From Parvibaculaceae bacterium Mf 1.05b.01 (GTDB lineage: Bacteria > Pseudomonadota > Alphaproteobacteria > Parvibaculales > Parvibaculaceae): a stretch of DNA of 64,000 nucleotides. Location of the stretch: NCBI GenBank assembly GCA_000509225.1, contig BAOK01000001.1:310001-374000 (forward strand), read 5' to 3'. This document shows, one piece after another, positions 43,651 to 53,589 of this stretch (position 1 is its first letter; every line of letters begins with the position of its first letter). The translations under genes and the position numbers were made by a program. Below the pieces are notes generated by a model that worked only from the letters and a program-made list of their open reading frames with translations, was not told the DNA's origin and did no database searches.

Positions 43651-44646
43651 TTAATGACTTTTGTTTTTGCAACTATACGCTGCGGCAATGGCTGCCGCTA
43701 TTTCCTGCGTAGCATTTAAGGGTGCGTAGGACCATGTTTCAAGCAAGCCGTCAAATTGTCGCGCGACATTGTTAACGTAGAGAGCATCCAAAAAACGGCG
43801 GAACTTGGGCGATCCACCTTCAAGCTCCACAACATATACCGGCTTGCCGGTGACGGTTGCTTCTCCCACCATATTGTGGCTGTCGCAGGTGACAATGACG
43901 GCGTCTGCCAATGCCAACATTCCGGGGTAAGGGTTGTCTTCAGGGGGGTCAGACAGCGCATCGTAAATATCGTGCGGCACGCTCTTCAACTCATCTTTCA
44001 ATACTGCTGTTGCCTCTGGGCTGGTCCGTCGCGAAGTGGTGACGATGAGAGCAACATTTGCTTCATATGCTAGGGCTCTTAAAGTTTTGGCAAGACTGCG
44101 CATGTCGTCTGCTGAAAAGTCATAGACCTTGTTGGGGCCACCCAAAACAACAGCGATCTTGCTGTACGGTAATGATGAATATCGTTGGCGCAGGCGATCA
44201 GCGCTCTCTACCAGTCTTTGCGGGGTAATACGATGGGGGGCAGTGAGGGTGCTGATCACATTGGGTCCGCTTAACTGATCGTGTTCAGGCGCCCAGACAA
44301 GATCAAATTTGGCGGGATCCACCTTGGGGTTTTGCAAGATGGCGACGAAGGTCTTGTCCCTAGACGCTTTTTTGATTTTCCGGGCGTAGGGAATCGATTG
44401 GCGACCGCTGGCGATCACAATGTTCGGCCAGGGTGCTGCGATGCTGTCATTGGCAGCGGCCGGTCCCCAGGGTGCCATCCATTTGTGAGGAGCGGGGGGG
44501 CTCACCCGTTTTAATTCTGGTTTGAGACCCAGCGCTTCAGCCACGCCGACTGCCTGCATTTCGAAGCCCGCCATGCCGTTGGTCACGATCCAGCATGTGG
44601 TGCCGGAGGGCAGGTGCTGGGATGATGCGGGCTTGGCTTCGGTCAT
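43651..44646 (-). CDS. ELM1/GtrOC1-family protein (DUF1022)
   Basis: 331 residues resembling the mitochondrial fission ELM1-like family. Evidence: CWIVTNGMAGFEMQAVGVAEALG at the N-terminus (residues 18-40), NIVIASGRQSIPYARKIKK, VAILQNPKVDPAKFDLVWAPEHDQL, VVLGGPNKVYDFSADDM and a late VIVTCDSHNMVGEATVTGKPVYVVELEGGSPKFRRFL. These look like a nucleotide-sugar-binding GT-B-like glycosyltransferase, an idea proposed for the family but not proven. It is the first gene of a three- or four-gene operon and is divergent from an Lrp regulator. Confidence 0.87.
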   Translation of the reverse strand: MTEAKPASSQHLPSGTTCWIVTNGMAGFEMQAVGVAEALGLKPELKRVSPPAPHKWMAPWGPAAANDSIAAPWPNIVIASGRQSIPYARKIKKASRDKTFVAILQNPKVDPAKFDLVWAPEHDQLSGPNVISTLTAPHRITPQRLVESADRLRQRYSSLPYSKIAVVLGGPNKVYDFSADDMRSLAKTLRALAYEANVALIVTTSRRTSPEATAVLKDELKSVPHDIYDALSDPPEDNPYPGMLALADAVIVTCDSHNMVGEATVTGKPVYVVELEGGSPKFRRFLDALYVNNVARQFDGLLETWSYAPLNATQEIAAAIAAAYSCKNKSH

Positions 44647-44797
44647 GATCGTGCGCGTTTGGGTAATTTTGTTACTGAAAAGCGTCTCCAAAAGGAGTAA
44701 TAGAACATGTTCAGCCAGCTGTCTTGCTGCAATTCTGCCAGTGGTCCGTGGGATTCTGATGGGTTGGCACTAACTGAGTTCTGACGACGGAGCGGTT

Positions 44798-45292
44798 ATG
44801 AAGCGCGCAAAGCTTGACGATATCGACCTGCAGATCCTGAACGAGCTTCAGGAGAACGGTCGGATCACCAATGTTGAGCTGGCCAAAAGGGTCGGGATCT
44901 CCCCGCCGCCCTGCTTGCGTCGGGTGCGCGCGCTGGAAAAGGCTGGATATATTGCCGGCTATCACGCAGAGCTGGACGGTCCGGGGCTCGGGTTCGACGT
45001 CACGGTTTTTGCTATGGTGGGGCTCCATTCTCAGGCCGAAGCCGACCTACAGGCGTTTGAGCAATTGGTGGGGGCATGGCCGCAGGTGCGTGAGTGCCAC
45101 ATGCTTAATGGTGAGATCGACTTCATCCTGAAATGTGTCGCGCCGGACCTTGCAAGCTTTCAGAGCTTCCTCACAGAAAAGCTGACGCCCGCCCCGAATG
45201 TGGCGAGCGTCCGCACCTCTCTTACGATTCGACGTTCCAAGCACGCGCCAGGCGTGCCATTGGATGAGCTCATGGACGACGCTGCGCCTTAA
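44798..45292 (+). CDS. Lrp/AsnC-family transcriptional regulator
   Basis: 164 residues. HTH LDDIDLQILNELQENGRITNVELAKRVGISPPPCLRRVRALEKAGYIAGY (residues 5-54) is typical; the RAM ligand domain follows (VFAMVGLHSQAEADLQAFEQLV, VRECHMLNGEIDFILKCVAPDL). It likely forms octamers and senses an amino acid. GGAG precedes the start. It is divergent from the ELM1-type gene, 151 bases apart, and overlaps the tail of the next minus-strand gene by four bases. Confidence 0.93.
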   Translation: MKRAKLDDIDLQILNELQENGRITNVELAKRVGISPPPCLRRVRALEKAGYIAGYHAELDGPGLGFDVTVFAMVGLHSQAEADLQAFEQLVGAWPQVRECHMLNGEIDFILKCVAPDLASFQSFLTEKLTPAPNVASVRTSLTIRRSKHAPGVPLDELMDDAAP

Positions 45293-45633
45293 GAGTTCGC
45301 TCTGCCAGGTCCCAAAAGCAGCGTTTTCATGTCGCCGTTTGCCTGGCTGGTTGCGTAGAGCAGATAAGCCGCCAGAAAGACAACCCCGCCAAAGAAAGCC
45401 ACGACAGACAGCGCGAGGCCGCCTGGTGTGTATTCATGGCGCCAGGAAACCCAAAGGGCGGAAAGGCAGAGAAAGCCCATGAAGTCGAGATTGAACTGGC
45501 CCGCCCAATTCATTGCCATCATATCGCCAAAGAACACTGGAAGTAGGTTCCAGCCGTGGTTCATGCCCACAACTAATGTGTAGGCCACCAGGATGATGAA
45601 GTAAGCGCCTAGGAATATGCGAAATGCAGTCAT
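45289..45633 (-). CDS. Small three-helix membrane protein
   Basis: 114 residues with three hydrophobic helices (about 4-22, 50-64, 72-94) and a conserved-looking NHGWNLLPVFFGDMMAMNWAGQFNLDF loop (residues 25-51). I do not recognise a family. It is the last gene of a three-gene minus-strand operon of small membrane proteins whose upstream control region carries two TetR operators. Confidence 0.7.
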   Translation of the reverse strand: MTAFRIFLGAYFIILVAYTLVVGMNHGWNLLPVFFGDMMAMNWAGQFNLDFMGFLCLSALWVSWRHEYTPGGLALSVVAFFGGVVFLAAYLLYATSQANGDMKTLLLGPGRANS

Positions 45634-45677
45634 ATCAATTTGTCCTTGATGTGAGGTTGGTGTTCAGATGGGTACGC

Positions 45678-46109
45678 TTACAAGACAGAAGGTTTGGTGT
45701 TTTGCGGGTCTGTGATGAAGAGCCCGACCAGTTGGAATATGCCGACGCCGCCTAAGATCATAGCAGCGTAGAGGCGATCGTCTGCGCCTCCGCCGTTCGG
45801 GAACCAGCTCTCAAAGAATGTGACGGTGAACACATCGCAACAGAGGGCAGGCGCTGTGAGGGCAAGGGCAGCGGTGGCCCTCAGCGCAGGCGGTGTTTTG
45901 AATAGTCGGTAGCAGACGAACGTGAGCGCGACGAAGGCGGCAGCGCCCAAAACAAACCAGGTCCCAAAAAGCGTGAGATTGGCACCGGGTGCAGAGCCGC
46001 CCGGCCAAAAGGTTCTGAAGAAGAGAGCGAACGCGACCCAGGCAATGACTGAAATGAGCATCATCAGGACTGTCTGTTGTCTAAACGTTTGGATGTTGAG
46101 AGAGGACAT
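45678..46109 (-). CDS. Small four-helix membrane protein (DUF5367-like)
   Basis: 143 residues with four hydrophobic helices. The arrangement VAFALFFRTFWPGG, TWFVLGAAAFVALTFVCYRLF, ALALTAPALCCDVFTVTFFESWFPN, YAAMILGGVGIFQLVGLFITDP recalls DUF5367 proteins of unknown function. GGAAG before ATG 46109 sets the start. It lies 38 bases after the upstream gene and 44 before the downstream one. Confidence 0.65.
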   Translation of the reverse strand: MSSLNIQTFRQQTVLMMLISVIAWVAFALFFRTFWPGGSAPGANLTLFGTWFVLGAAAFVALTFVCYRLFKTPPALRATAALALTAPALCCDVFTVTFFESWFPNGGGADDRLYAAMILGGVGIFQLVGLFITDPQNTKPSVL

Positions 46110-46147
46110 GTGACTTCCTTTCAAAAACCTAGTTTCTTGTGATTGGG

Positions 46148-46573
46148 CTATGCGGGTTTCAGGACACCCGCGCGGAAGATTGGATAGACAAGGGAGGCGA
46201 AAAACAGGGTGTTGACGGCGGCGTTTGGCCAGAAACCTGTGGCAACGGACAAACTGCTGTCGACGATGTACCAGGCCGTCAGACCGAGGAGGGTCAGGCG
46301 CCAAACCTTAGCGGCGGCCTCTCCATGAAGGGCATGGGCTGCCTGGAAGGTGGCAAAAAATGTGATGCTCCAACCAATGCATACGCCGCCCAGGACGCCG
46401 AGTGTGACTTGCATATGGGGATTGAGGTCGAGCTGTTCCGGGCTTCCAATCATCTGGAAATAAAGTCTTGCTGGCCCGGCCGTCGCGTCGATGGCGCCGC
46501 CTGCTAGAATGAGACCCAATAGTCCCAGTGTGAGGCAGGTTGCTTTTATCCAATATTGCCAAAAAGGGGTCAT
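46148..46573 (-). CDS. Small membrane protein, first gene of the TetR-controlled operon
   Basis: 141 residues with four hydrophobic helices (about 13-33, 55-75, 85-105, 110-130). No known motif is seen. Its promoter region holds two palindromes recognised by, presumably, the divergent TetR at 46673-47221. It may act with the next two small membrane proteins as a complex or as an exporter module; this is inference from clustering. Confidence 0.65.
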   Translation of the reverse strand: MTPFWQYWIKATCLTLGLLGLILAGGAIDATAGPARLYFQMIGSPEQLDLNPHMQVTLGVLGGVCIGWSITFFATFQAAHALHGEAAAKVWRLTLLGLTAWYIVDSSLSVATGFWPNAAVNTLFFASLVYPIFRAGVLKPA

Positions 46574-46606
46574 CTGTTCTCTCGGGTGTTTCAGGTAATG
46601 TTAAAA

Positions 46607-46653
46607 ATGTAGCACATGCTACATAGCAAGATTTTGTAGTAAGTGCTACAAAA
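46607..46653. promoter_or_regulatory. Two TetR operators between divergent genes
   Basis: ATGTAGCACATGCTACAT (46607-46624) is a perfect palindrome, and TTTTGTAG...CTACAAAA (46632-46653) contains TGTAGTAAGTGCTACA. Both share the 16-mer pattern TGTAG-Y-A-NN-TGCTACA, 25 bases apart (about 2.4 turns). Confidence 0.8.
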
Positions 46654-46672
46654 AAGTTCGGAGGCCAGCGGC

Positions 46673-47221
46673 TTGAGTAAAAGAGATGCAAAACGCGCAG
46701 AAATCGTCGGGAAACTCGCGGCTCACTTCATAGAAGTAGGGCTTGGCGATACCGGCGTGCGGCGTTTGGCAGAGGTCGCTGGCACCAGTGACCGGATGCT
46801 TCTCTATTATTTTGACAATAAGGAAGAGATCCTGGCCGCAGTTCTCGGCGAGATTGGCGGTGGCTTTACCGATGTCCTGGATGCGGTCTTCGGAACTAAA
46901 CCCTTGAAGCCCGCTGATGCTGTGAAAAAGATCTGGGAAATGGTGCGGGACGAGGCGACAGCGGGACAGCTGCGCCTCTGGCTGGATCTTTCCAGCCGTG
47001 CCAGCCGCGGTGACCCTTTCTTCGGCGCGATTGTTGAGCAGATGGCGGAAGGGTGGATCATCTGGCTGACGGGCATGCTGGATGTGTCTGACAGAGAGAA
47101 GCGCCCGCTTGCGGAGCTTATCATGAGTGCGATTGACGGGCAGATGGTGCTGTTCCCCACTGATCTGACGAAGGGTGATGCAGCGGTTGCTAAGCTGCAG
47201 CAATTGCTTGACGACCTTTAG
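46673..47221 (+). CDS. TetR-family regulator (TTG start)
   Basis: 182 residues. HTH IVGKLAAHFIEVGLGDTGVRRLAEVAGTSDRMLLYYFDNKEEILAAVL (residues about 11-58) is typical. A TTG start at 46673 is chosen since CGGAGG lies eight bases upstream and no in-frame ATG is near. The C-terminal domain contains WLDLSSRASRGDPFFGAIVEQMAEGW. It probably autoregulates and controls the three divergent membrane genes through the two operators. The stop is 15 bases from the convergent hydrolase. Confidence 0.9.
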   Translation: MSKRDAKRAEIVGKLAAHFIEVGLGDTGVRRLAEVAGTSDRMLLYYFDNKEEILAAVLGEIGGGFTDVLDAVFGTKPLKPADAVKKIWEMVRDEATAGQLRLWLDLSSRASRGDPFFGAIVEQMAEGWIIWLTGMLDVSDREKRPLAELIMSAIDGQMVLFPTDLTKGDAAVAKLQQLLDDL

Positions 47222-47236
47222 TTCCTGATCAGAGAC

Positions 47237-47938
47237 TCACGCAGTGCTATCGATCACATCCAGGAGAATTTCCCGAAGGGCCTCCGGCTGTTCCAGCGAG
47301 ACATAGTGGCCACAGGAAGGGATGACGCGAAGGCTGCCTTGTTTGGCGGACGCTGCCACTTGCCCGCTAAGCTTGATGCCCGGTGCGACATCATCCTCTC
47401 CGGTCACAACCGTGGTGGGAATGTTGCATTCCGAGACAAACAGATCGCTGCTCTTCCGGCTATGGAAGACAGCAACACCCGTCGCTATGTCAGATGCATG
47501 TTGTCGAAGCGTCGTCGCTTTTGCGGCGTCTATGATGGTCCTGTCCGTGCTGCGAGAAAACAGTGGTTCCCAATATTCATCCCATGCGGCAGTGAGACCT
47601 TTAGTGGCGATTATCTCAAGAGCCTTGTCGCGAAGGGCGGGTTCGGGCCGGTGTTTGGGTTTCGTGCCGATAAGGACCAAAGCGGCAACCCTGTCAGGCG
47701 CCAACTTTGCTACTTCGAGCGCACAAGATCCCCCGACAGAGCAGCCGACAAGGATCAATCGATCGTGGCGGGCTTCTGCAAGTGCCTTGGCTGCCCATTC
47801 CGTGAGTGTTGTGCCAAAGGAATAGAGCGTCGGCGCATGGGTGCGACCGGGCAGAATGGCCATCTGGCTTGCCCACATGGATCCGTCCAGCGGCAATGCG
47901 TGGAGAAAGAGAATTCCTAGGTCGGAGGCATTGGACAT
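47237..47938 (-). CDS. Alpha/beta hydrolase
   Basis: 233 residues. Nucleophile elbow GCSVGGS (VGCSVGGSCALEVAKLAP), catalytic aspartate region VVTGEDDVAPGI and histidine PSCGHYVSLEQPEAL are in the right order. N-terminal LFLHALPLDGSMWASQ provides the oxyanion-hole region. The lid is small. Substrate unknown; it may be an esterase or lactonase. It is convergent with the TetR gene and precedes nothing related. Confidence 0.9.
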   Translation of the reverse strand: MSNASDLGILFLHALPLDGSMWASQMAILPGRTHAPTLYSFGTTLTEWAAKALAEARHDRLILVGCSVGGSCALEVAKLAPDRVAALVLIGTKPKHRPEPALRDKALEIIATKGLTAAWDEYWEPLFSRSTDRTIIDAAKATTLRQHASDIATGVAVFHSRKSSDLFVSECNIPTTVVTGEDDVAPGIKLSGQVAASAKQGSLRVIPSCGHYVSLEQPEALREILLDVIDSTA

Positions 47939-48007
47939 AAGAGAGCATGCCGCGCTGGCATGACTGATTTCAACCGGAGATGTCCGTCAATGAAGAGCCT
48001 TTTGATT

Positions 48008-48451
48008 TTATCGCTGCGGCATGGGAATGAGACGCACGGTTGAAGTGGCGCGTGCCACCAGCTCGCCGGTTGCGTCAAACAGTTCGCCCTCGACGAAGGA
48101 AATGGATTTTCCCTGCCGGATGATGCGCGCCTCACAGGTAAACTTCCCATGTTGGCCGGCCGCCATGTAGCTCACATTGAGATCAAGGGTCAGCGGTACT
48201 TTCGTACGGCCCGATGCCAGAATACACATGGGCCCAAAGGCATCGTCAATCATGGCAGCGATGATGCCGCCCTGGATGATGCCTGCGGGATTGCGGAACT
48301 CCTTGCGTGTCTCAAATCCGACTTTGATTTTCTGTGCTTCCGGGTTCCATTCCAGTAGCTGCCATCCAAGCATGCGCAGCGAGTTTGGCTCTTCTGGACT
48401 GCCCGGTATGGGGAAAGTTTCTTCCAAAGTAGGTGCGCTTGTGTCGGACAT
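48008..48451 (-). CDS. PaaI-family hotdog-fold thioesterase
   Basis: 147 residues. Hotdog-fold marks: the ETRKEFRNPAGIIQGGIIAAMIDDAFGP helix (NPAGIIQGGII is the PaaI-type HGG/GG motif, though with Gln in place of the usual His) and the following LTLDLNVSYMAAG strand. It probably hydrolyses an acyl-CoA thioester. The start at 48451 is preferred (GGAG eight bases upstream) over 48463. A strong terminator separates it from greA, so it is its own transcript. Confidence 0.86.
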   Translation of the reverse strand: MSDTSAPTLEETFPIPGSPEEPNSLRMLGWQLLEWNPEAQKIKVGFETRKEFRNPAGIIQGGIIAAMIDDAFGPMCILASGRTKVPLTLDLNVSYMAAGQHGKFTCEARIIRQGKSISFVEGELFDATGELVARATSTVRLIPMPQR

Positions 48452-48467
48452 TTGAAACTCCATAAGG

Positions 48468-48495
48468 AAAGAGCCGCGGGGGGTCCCACGGCTCT
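48468..48495 (-). terminator. Terminator after greA
   Basis: On the minus strand AGAGCCG and CGGCTCT pair around a C-rich loop, followed by TTTCCTT. Confidence 0.75.
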
Positions 48496-48520
48496 GACCA
48501 GTAGATAGGTGTAAAAAGAA

Positions 48521-48994
48521 TTATTTGTAGGCGATCGCCAGAATTTCGTAGGACTTGCCGCCGCCAGGCGTGTTGACCTCAACGCTGTCGCCGACTTCCT
48601 TGCTGATCATTGCGCGGGCAATGGGAGAAGAGATCGAGATTTTCCCGAGCGATACATCAGCTTCGTCATCGCCGACGATCTGATAGGTTTTTTCGGCATC
48701 TGTGTCTTCGTCCACCACGGTAACCGTGGCACCAAACTTGACCGTATCCCCGGAAAGACTTGAAGGGTCGATTACCTCTGCGCGGGCGAGCTTGTCTTCC
48801 AACTCGTGAATGCGGGCTTCGTTGTGGCCCTGCGCCTCTTTCGCCGCGTGATATTCCGCGTTCTCTGAAAGGTCGCCATGGGCACGCGCCTCAGCGATCG
48901 CCGCGATAATGCTCAGGCGATCCGTGTTTTTCCGTTTTTTAAGCTCAGCTTCCAGAACCTCATGGCTGCCGGAAGTCATCGGCACTTTTTCCAT
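48521..48994 (-). CDS. greA: Transcription elongation factor GreA
   Basis: 157 residues. The N-terminal coiled coil ([45 protein letters not shown]) has the conserved DLSENAEY loop, whose acidic residues coordinate the catalytic Mg2+ of RNA polymerase when it backtracks. The C-terminal FKBP-like domain has [27 protein letters not shown]. It rescues stalled RNA polymerase. A sigma-70-like promoter is seen between it and carB. Confidence 0.97.
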   Translation of the reverse strand: MEKVPMTSGSHEVLEAELKKRKNTDRLSIIAAIAEARAHGDLSENAEYHAAKEAQGHNEARIHELEDKLARAEVIDPSSLSGDTVKFGATVTVVDEDTDAEKTYQIVGDDEADVSLGKISISSPIARAMISKEVGDSVEVNTPGGGKSYEILAIAYK

Positions 48995-49055
48995 CTTACA
49001 GATAATCTTTCTTATCGGGGGGCCGCCGCGCCAGAACGGGGGCAGGCCATGTCAC

Positions 49056-49085
49056 ATATTCGGATGAGCGAGCCGCTCACGTCAA
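49056..49085 (-). promoter_or_regulatory. Candidate greA promoter
   Basis: On the minus strand TTGACG (49085-49080) and GAATAT (49061-49056), 18-base spacer; greA starts 62 bases downstream. Confidence 0.45.
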
Positions 49086-49117
49086 TTGCGAATTCTGCAC
49101 TCTATTCTGCGGCCCTA

Positions 49118-52100
49118 TTATATACCGGGAGGGCTCTCCTGATAGGATTGGAGAGGGGCCACCTCCAGTTGACCGCTGCGGATGGCTTCAATGCCTTCTG
49201 CTGCAGCACGGGCACCGGCGACAGTGGTGTAGTAAGGCACCTTGCCCATCAAGGCAGTCTGGCGGATCGACTTGCTGTCCTCAAGGGCCTGAGCTCCTGC
49301 AGTCGTGTTGAACACGATGTCGACATTTCCGTTTTTCAGAGCGTCCACAATGTGTGGTCGGCCTTCCAGGACCTTGTTTACCATTTCGACGTCAAGGCCG
49401 GCGGCGGACAAGACCCGGGCCGTTCCGCTGGTGGCGATGATTTTGAAGCCCATGGATGCCATTTTCCGGGCTGCATCGACAATTTTGTCTTTGTCTGATT
49501 CTTTCACCGAGATGAAGACCGTACCCTCGGTGGGGACAGATGTTCCGCCGCCGATCTGGCTTTTGGCAAAGGCGACGCCGAAGCTTTTGTCGAGGCCAAT
49601 GACTTCGCCGGTTGAGCGCATTTCAGGCCCAAGCACTGTGTCCACGCCCGGGAAGCGGGCGAAGGGGAAGACGGCTTCTTTCACCGCGATATGGTCAAAA
49701 CTGTTTGGCTGAAGATTGAAAGAGGCAAGACTTTCGCCGGCCATTAGTCGCACTGCGATTTTTGCGATTGGCTTGCCGACGACTTTGGCCACGAAGGGCA
49801 CGGTCCGTGAGGCACGCGGGTTCACTTCCAGCACAAAGATGGTGCCGTCCTGAATCGCATATTGCACATTCATGAGCCCGCCGACATTCAGCGCCAAGGC
49901 CATGGCTTTGGTCTGGCGCTCGATCTCAGCAATTGTTTCTGCTGGCAGCGAGTAAGGTGGCAGCGAGCAGGCGCTGTCACCTGAGTGTACACCCGCTTCT
50001 TCAATATGTTCCATGATGCCGCAGACGAAAACGTCTTTGCCGTCGCAGAGCGCATCCACGTCCACTTCGATGGCATCTTTCAGATACCAGTCAATGAGGA
50101 CCGGGCTGTCACCAGAAACGACCACGGCTTCCTTGATGTAGCGGTTGAGGTGAGCTGTATCACGCACGATCTCCATGCCGCGGCCACCCAGCACATAAGA
50201 CGGGCGAATGACGACCGGGTAGCCAATGCGTTCGGCAATCTCTTGTGCTTCTTCCGCTGTGCGGGCAATGCCGTTCGGCGGTTGCTTCAGGCCCAGCTCA
50301 TCAAGTAGGGCTTTAAAGCGGTCACGGTCTTCGGCCAGGTCAATCGCGTCAGGCGATGTGCCGAGGATCGGAATGCCTGCTTCTTCCAGATCGTTGGCGA
50401 GTTTCAGCGGTGTCTGCCCGCCGAATTGCACAATCACGCCCAGAAGCTCACCGTCTTCCTGCTCTTTTTCGATGATGGTGAGTACATCTTCTTTGGTGAG
50501 CGGTTCGAAATAGAGCCGGTCAGACGTGTCCGGGTCGGTGGAGACCGTTTCCGGGTTGCAGTTCACCATGATGCTTTCAATGCCAGCATCGCTGAGTGCG
50601 AATGCGGCGTGACAGCAGCAATAGTCAAACTCAATGCCCTGGCCGATGCGGTTTGGCCCGCCACCGAGGATGATGGCTTTCCTGGCGCTGGAGACTTCCG
50701 CTTCGCACGCTGCATTGCCGGCAAAGTCGGTCTCATAGGTTGAGTACATGTAGGGCGTTTGCGACTTGAACTCGGCAGCACATGTGTCGATGCGCTTGAA
50801 GACAGGTTTTACGCCGAGGCTAGACCGTGTCTTGCGAATGTCTGCCTCGGTAGTGCCGGTGAGTTCTGCGAGGCGGGTATCAGAGAAGCCCAGCGCTTTC
50901 AGATCGCGGAGATCATGCGGGTCGGTTGGGAGCCCGTTTGCTTCGACCTGTTTCTCTGCATCAACGATCATCTGCAACTGTTCCAGGAACCAGGGGTCGA
51001 ACGAACAGGCCGCCTGGATCTGATCATGGTCCATGCCCAGCCGCATCGCTTGTGCAATGTAGAGAATACGGAAGGGTGTTGGCGTGCCGAGTGCCTTGCG
51101 GATGGCGTTTTTATCATCGCCTTCGCCGAGACCGTCAAACTCAACGGGATCGAGGCCGTTGAGGCCTGTCTCCATGGAGCGCAATGCCTTTTGCAGGCTT
51201 TCGGCGAAGGTCCGGCCAATGGACATGGCTTCGCCGACGGACTTCATGGCGGTGGTGAGCAGGGGTTCGGCGCCCGGGAATTTCTCAAACGTAAAACGCG
51301 GGATCTTGGTGACGACATAGTCGATGGTGGGCTCGAACGCGGCGGGGGTGACGCCGGTAATGTCGTTCATCAGCTCATCAAGCGTGTAGCCGACGGCCAG
51401 GCGCGCGGCGACCTTGGCAATCGGGAAGCCGGTTGCTTTTGACGCCAGCGCAGACGAGCGCGACACGCGGGGGTTCATCTCAATGACAACGAGGCGCCCG
51501 TCAGCCGGGTTCACGGCGAACTGGACATTGGAACCGCCGGTCTCGACGCCGATCTCCCGCAGCACAGCGATGCTCGCGTTCCGCATCACCTGATATTCTT
51601 TGTCGGTCAGCGTCAGCGCCGGGGCGACGGTCATGCTATCGCCGGTGTGGATGCCCATCGGGTCTACGTTTTCGATGGAACAGATGATGATGCAATTGTC
51701 TGCGGTGTCGCGCACCACTTCCATCTCATATTCTTTCCAGCCGAGCAGGCTTTCATCCACCAGCACCTGCGCCACAGGGGACGCATCAAGGCCGGTGCGG
51801 ATGATGTGCTCATATTCTTCGCGGTTATACGCGACGCCGCCGCCGGTACCGCCAAGGGTAAAGGCCGGGCGGATGATGGCGGGCAGGCCGATCTCGTCCA
51901 GCACCTTCATGGCCTGGGCCACGCCCATGGCCCGGTCATAGCCGGTGATCTCGCCCTTGTCGTTCTTGATCTCCGGCGCTGCGACGATGGTCGCGCGGGG
52001 ATTTTCAAGGCCGATCCGGTCCATGGCTTCGCGGAAGAGTTTGCGGTCTTCGGCTTTGGAGATGGCTTCGCGGTTCGCGCCAATGAGCTCCACGCCATAT

Positions 52101-52429
52101 TTGTTGAGCGTGCCATTGTCTGCGAGTGAGAGCGCCGTGTTGAGCGCTGTCTGCCCGCCCATGGTGGGCAGGAGGGCATCCGGCCGCTCTTTCTCGATGA
52201 TCTTGGCGACCACTTCCGGGGTGATGGGCTCCACGTAAGTGGCGTCCGCCAGATCCGGGTCGGTCATGATGGTCGCCGGGTTCGAGTTTACCAGAATGAT
52301 CCGGTAGCCCTCGTCCTTCAGCGCCTTACAGGCTTGGGTGCCGGAATAGTCAAACTCGCAGGCCTGACCGATCACGATGGGACCGGCGCCGATGATCAGG
52401 ATGGACTCAATGTCAGTACGTTTGGGCAT
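49118..52429 (-). CDS. carB: Carbamoyl-phosphate synthase large subunit
   Basis: 1103 residues. It makes carbamoyl phosphate from ammonia, bicarbonate and ATP. The two ATP-grasp halves are visible: residues about 1-400 ([45 protein letters not shown]) and about 550-935 ([41 protein letters not shown]), then the allosteric MGS-like domain at the end ([16 protein letters not shown]). The start codon overlaps the carA stop (TAATG), so synthesis is coupled to the small subunit. GreA follows 123 bases downstream on the same strand. Confidence 0.98.
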   Translation of the reverse strand: MPKRTDIESILIIGAGPIVIGQACEFDYSGTQACKALKDEGYRIILVNSNPATIMTDPDLADATYVEPITPEVVAKIIEKERPDALLPTMGGQTALNTALSLADNGTLNKYGVELIGANREAISKAEDRKLFREAMDRIGLENPRATIVAAPEIKNDKGEITGYDRAMGVAQAMKVLDEIGLPAIIRPAFTLGGTGGGVAYNREEYEHIIRTGLDASPVAQVLVDESLLGWKEYEMEVVRDTADNCIIICSIENVDPMGIHTGDSMTVAPALTLTDKEYQVMRNASIAVLREIGVETGGSNVQFAVNPADGRLVVIEMNPRVSRSSALASKATGFPIAKVAARLAVGYTLDELMNDITGVTPAAFEPTIDYVVTKIPRFTFEKFPGAEPLLTTAMKSVGEAMSIGRTFAESLQKALRSMETGLNGLDPVEFDGLGEGDDKNAIRKALGTPTPFRILYIAQAMRLGMDHDQIQAACSFDPWFLEQLQMIVDAEKQVEANGLPTDPHDLRDLKALGFSDTRLAELTGTTEADIRKTRSSLGVKPVFKRIDTCAAEFKSQTPYMYSTYETDFAGNAACEAEVSSARKAIILGGGPNRIGQGIEFDYCCCHAAFALSDAGIESIMVNCNPETVSTDPDTSDRLYFEPLTKEDVLTIIEKEQEDGELLGVIVQFGGQTPLKLANDLEEAGIPILGTSPDAIDLAEDRDRFKALLDELGLKQPPNGIARTAEEAQEIAERIGYPVVIRPSYVLGGRGMEIVRDTAHLNRYIKEAVVVSGDSPVLIDWYLKDAIEVDVDALCDGKDVFVCGIMEHIEEAGVHSGDSACSLPPYSLPAETIAEIERQTKAMALALNVGGLMNVQYAIQDGTIFVLEVNPRASRTVPFVAKVVGKPIAKIAVRLMAGESLASFNLQPNSFDHIAVKEAVFPFARFPGVDTVLGPEMRSTGEVIGLDKSFGVAFAKSQIGGGTSVPTEGTVFISVKESDKDKIVDAARKMASMGFKIIATSGTARVLSAAGLDVEMVNKVLEGRPHIVDALKNGNVDIVFNTTAGAQALEDSKSIRQTALMGKVPYYTTVAGARAAAEGIEAIRSGQLEVAPLQSYQESPPGI

Positions 52430-53589
52430 TATCGTTTCGCCTCGGCGATGAGCGTTACAAAGCGGTCGAAGAGATAGTGGCTGTCCTGGGGCCCGGGGCT
52501 TGCTTCCGGGTGATACTGGACAGAGAAGACGGGCTTGCCTTTGAGGCGGATGCCGCAATTGGTGCCGTCAAAGAGGGAGACATGGGTCTCTTCCACTTCT
52601 GGAGGCAGGCTGTCGCGGTCCACGGTGAAGCCATGGTTCATGCTCGTGATTTCCACCTTGTCGGTGGTGTGATCTTTCACCGGGTGGTTGGCGCCATGAT
52701 GGCCCTGCAGCATTTTTTCTGTTTTGGCACCAAGCGCGATGGCGAGCATCTGGTGGCCCAAGCAAATGCCAAAGAGCGGCTTGCCGCTTTCGACAAGCTT
52801 TTTGATCTCTGGCACGGCGTAGGTGCCGGTGGCGGCCGGGTCGCCTGGGCCGTTCGAAAGGAAGACCCCATCGGGGTTCATGGCGAGCACTTCTTCCGCG
52901 GAGGTGGAGGCCGGCACGACAGTCACCTTGCAGTCTGAGCTTGCCAGGCAGCGCAGAATGTTGCGTTTCACGCCAAAATCAAGGGCGACGACGTGATGCT
53001 TCGGCTTGTCGTTGGTGCCGAAACCTTCGCCCCATTCCCAGCGGGTTTCATCCCAGGTGTAGGTCTGGCCGGTGGTGACTTCTTTCGCAAGGTCCGCGCC
53101 TTCCAGGCCCGGAAAAGCCTTTGCCTTGGCGAGCAGGGCGTCGCGGTCAAACTCGCCGTCGGGATTGTGCACGATGGTAGCGTCAATCATGCCTTCGTCG
53201 CGAATGCGGGCTGTCAGTGCCCGTGTGTCGATGCCGCCAATGGCGATGATGCCGCGGGCTTTCAACCAGGCGTCGAAATGCTGGGCTGAGCGATAGTTGG
53301 ACGGGCTCGTGATATTGGCCCGGAGTATTGCCCCGCGCACGCCGGACGTGGCCGCGAGGTTGGTGGTTTCCATGTCCTCATCGTTCGCGCCCACATTCCC
53401 GATATGGGGAAAGGTGAAGGTGATGATCTGGCCCGCGTAGGACGGATCGGTCAGGATTTCCTGATATCCGGTGATCGATGTGTTGAAACAGACCTCGCCC
53501 TGGGCTTCGCCGGTGGCACCTATGCCAATACCTTCCAGCACGGTGCCGTCTTTCAAGACGAGAAGGGCTGTGGGGGTGCGCGCACTCAT
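52429..53589 (-). CDS. carA: Carbamoyl-phosphate synthase small subunit (glutamine amidotransferase)
   Basis: 386 residues. The N-terminal CarA domain starts [58 protein letters not shown] (residues 8-65). The class I amidotransferase has its nucleophile in [16 protein letters not shown] and HPEASPGP histidine/glutamate near the end. It supplies ammonia to carB. The carA stop TAA shares bases with the carB start. No leader peptide is evident in the 442-base upstream region. Confidence 0.98.
   Translation of the reverse strand: MSARTPTALLVLKDGTVLEGIGIGATGEAQGEVCFNTSITGYQEILTDPSYAGQIITFTFPHIGNVGANDEDMETTNLAATSGVRGAILRANITSPSNYRSAQHFDAWLKARGIIAIGGIDTRALTARIRDEGMIDATIVHNPDGEFDRDALLAKAKAFPGLEGADLAKEVTTGQTYTWDETRWEWGEGFGTNDKPKHHVVALDFGVKRNILRCLASSDCKVTVVPASTSAEEVLAMNPDGVFLSNGPGDPAATGTYAVPEIKKLVESGKPLFGICLGHQMLAIALGAKTEKMLQGHHGANHPVKDHTTDKVEITSMNHGFTVDRDSLPPEVEETHVSLFDGTNCGIRLKGKPVFSVQYHPEASPGPQDSHYLFDRFVTLIAEAKR

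Noticed and set aside
44703-44712. GAACATGTTC palindrome between the ELM1-type gene and the Lrp gene
   Set aside because: It resembles a short LexA-like box but the half-site spacing does not fit the alphaproteobacterial GTTC-N7-GTTC rule, and neither flanking gene is an SOS gene.
49118-52558. Longer carB start at 52558
   Set aside because: It would overlap carA by 130 bases; the ATG at 52429 forms a TAATG junction with the carA stop and starts with the conserved [14 protein letters not shown].
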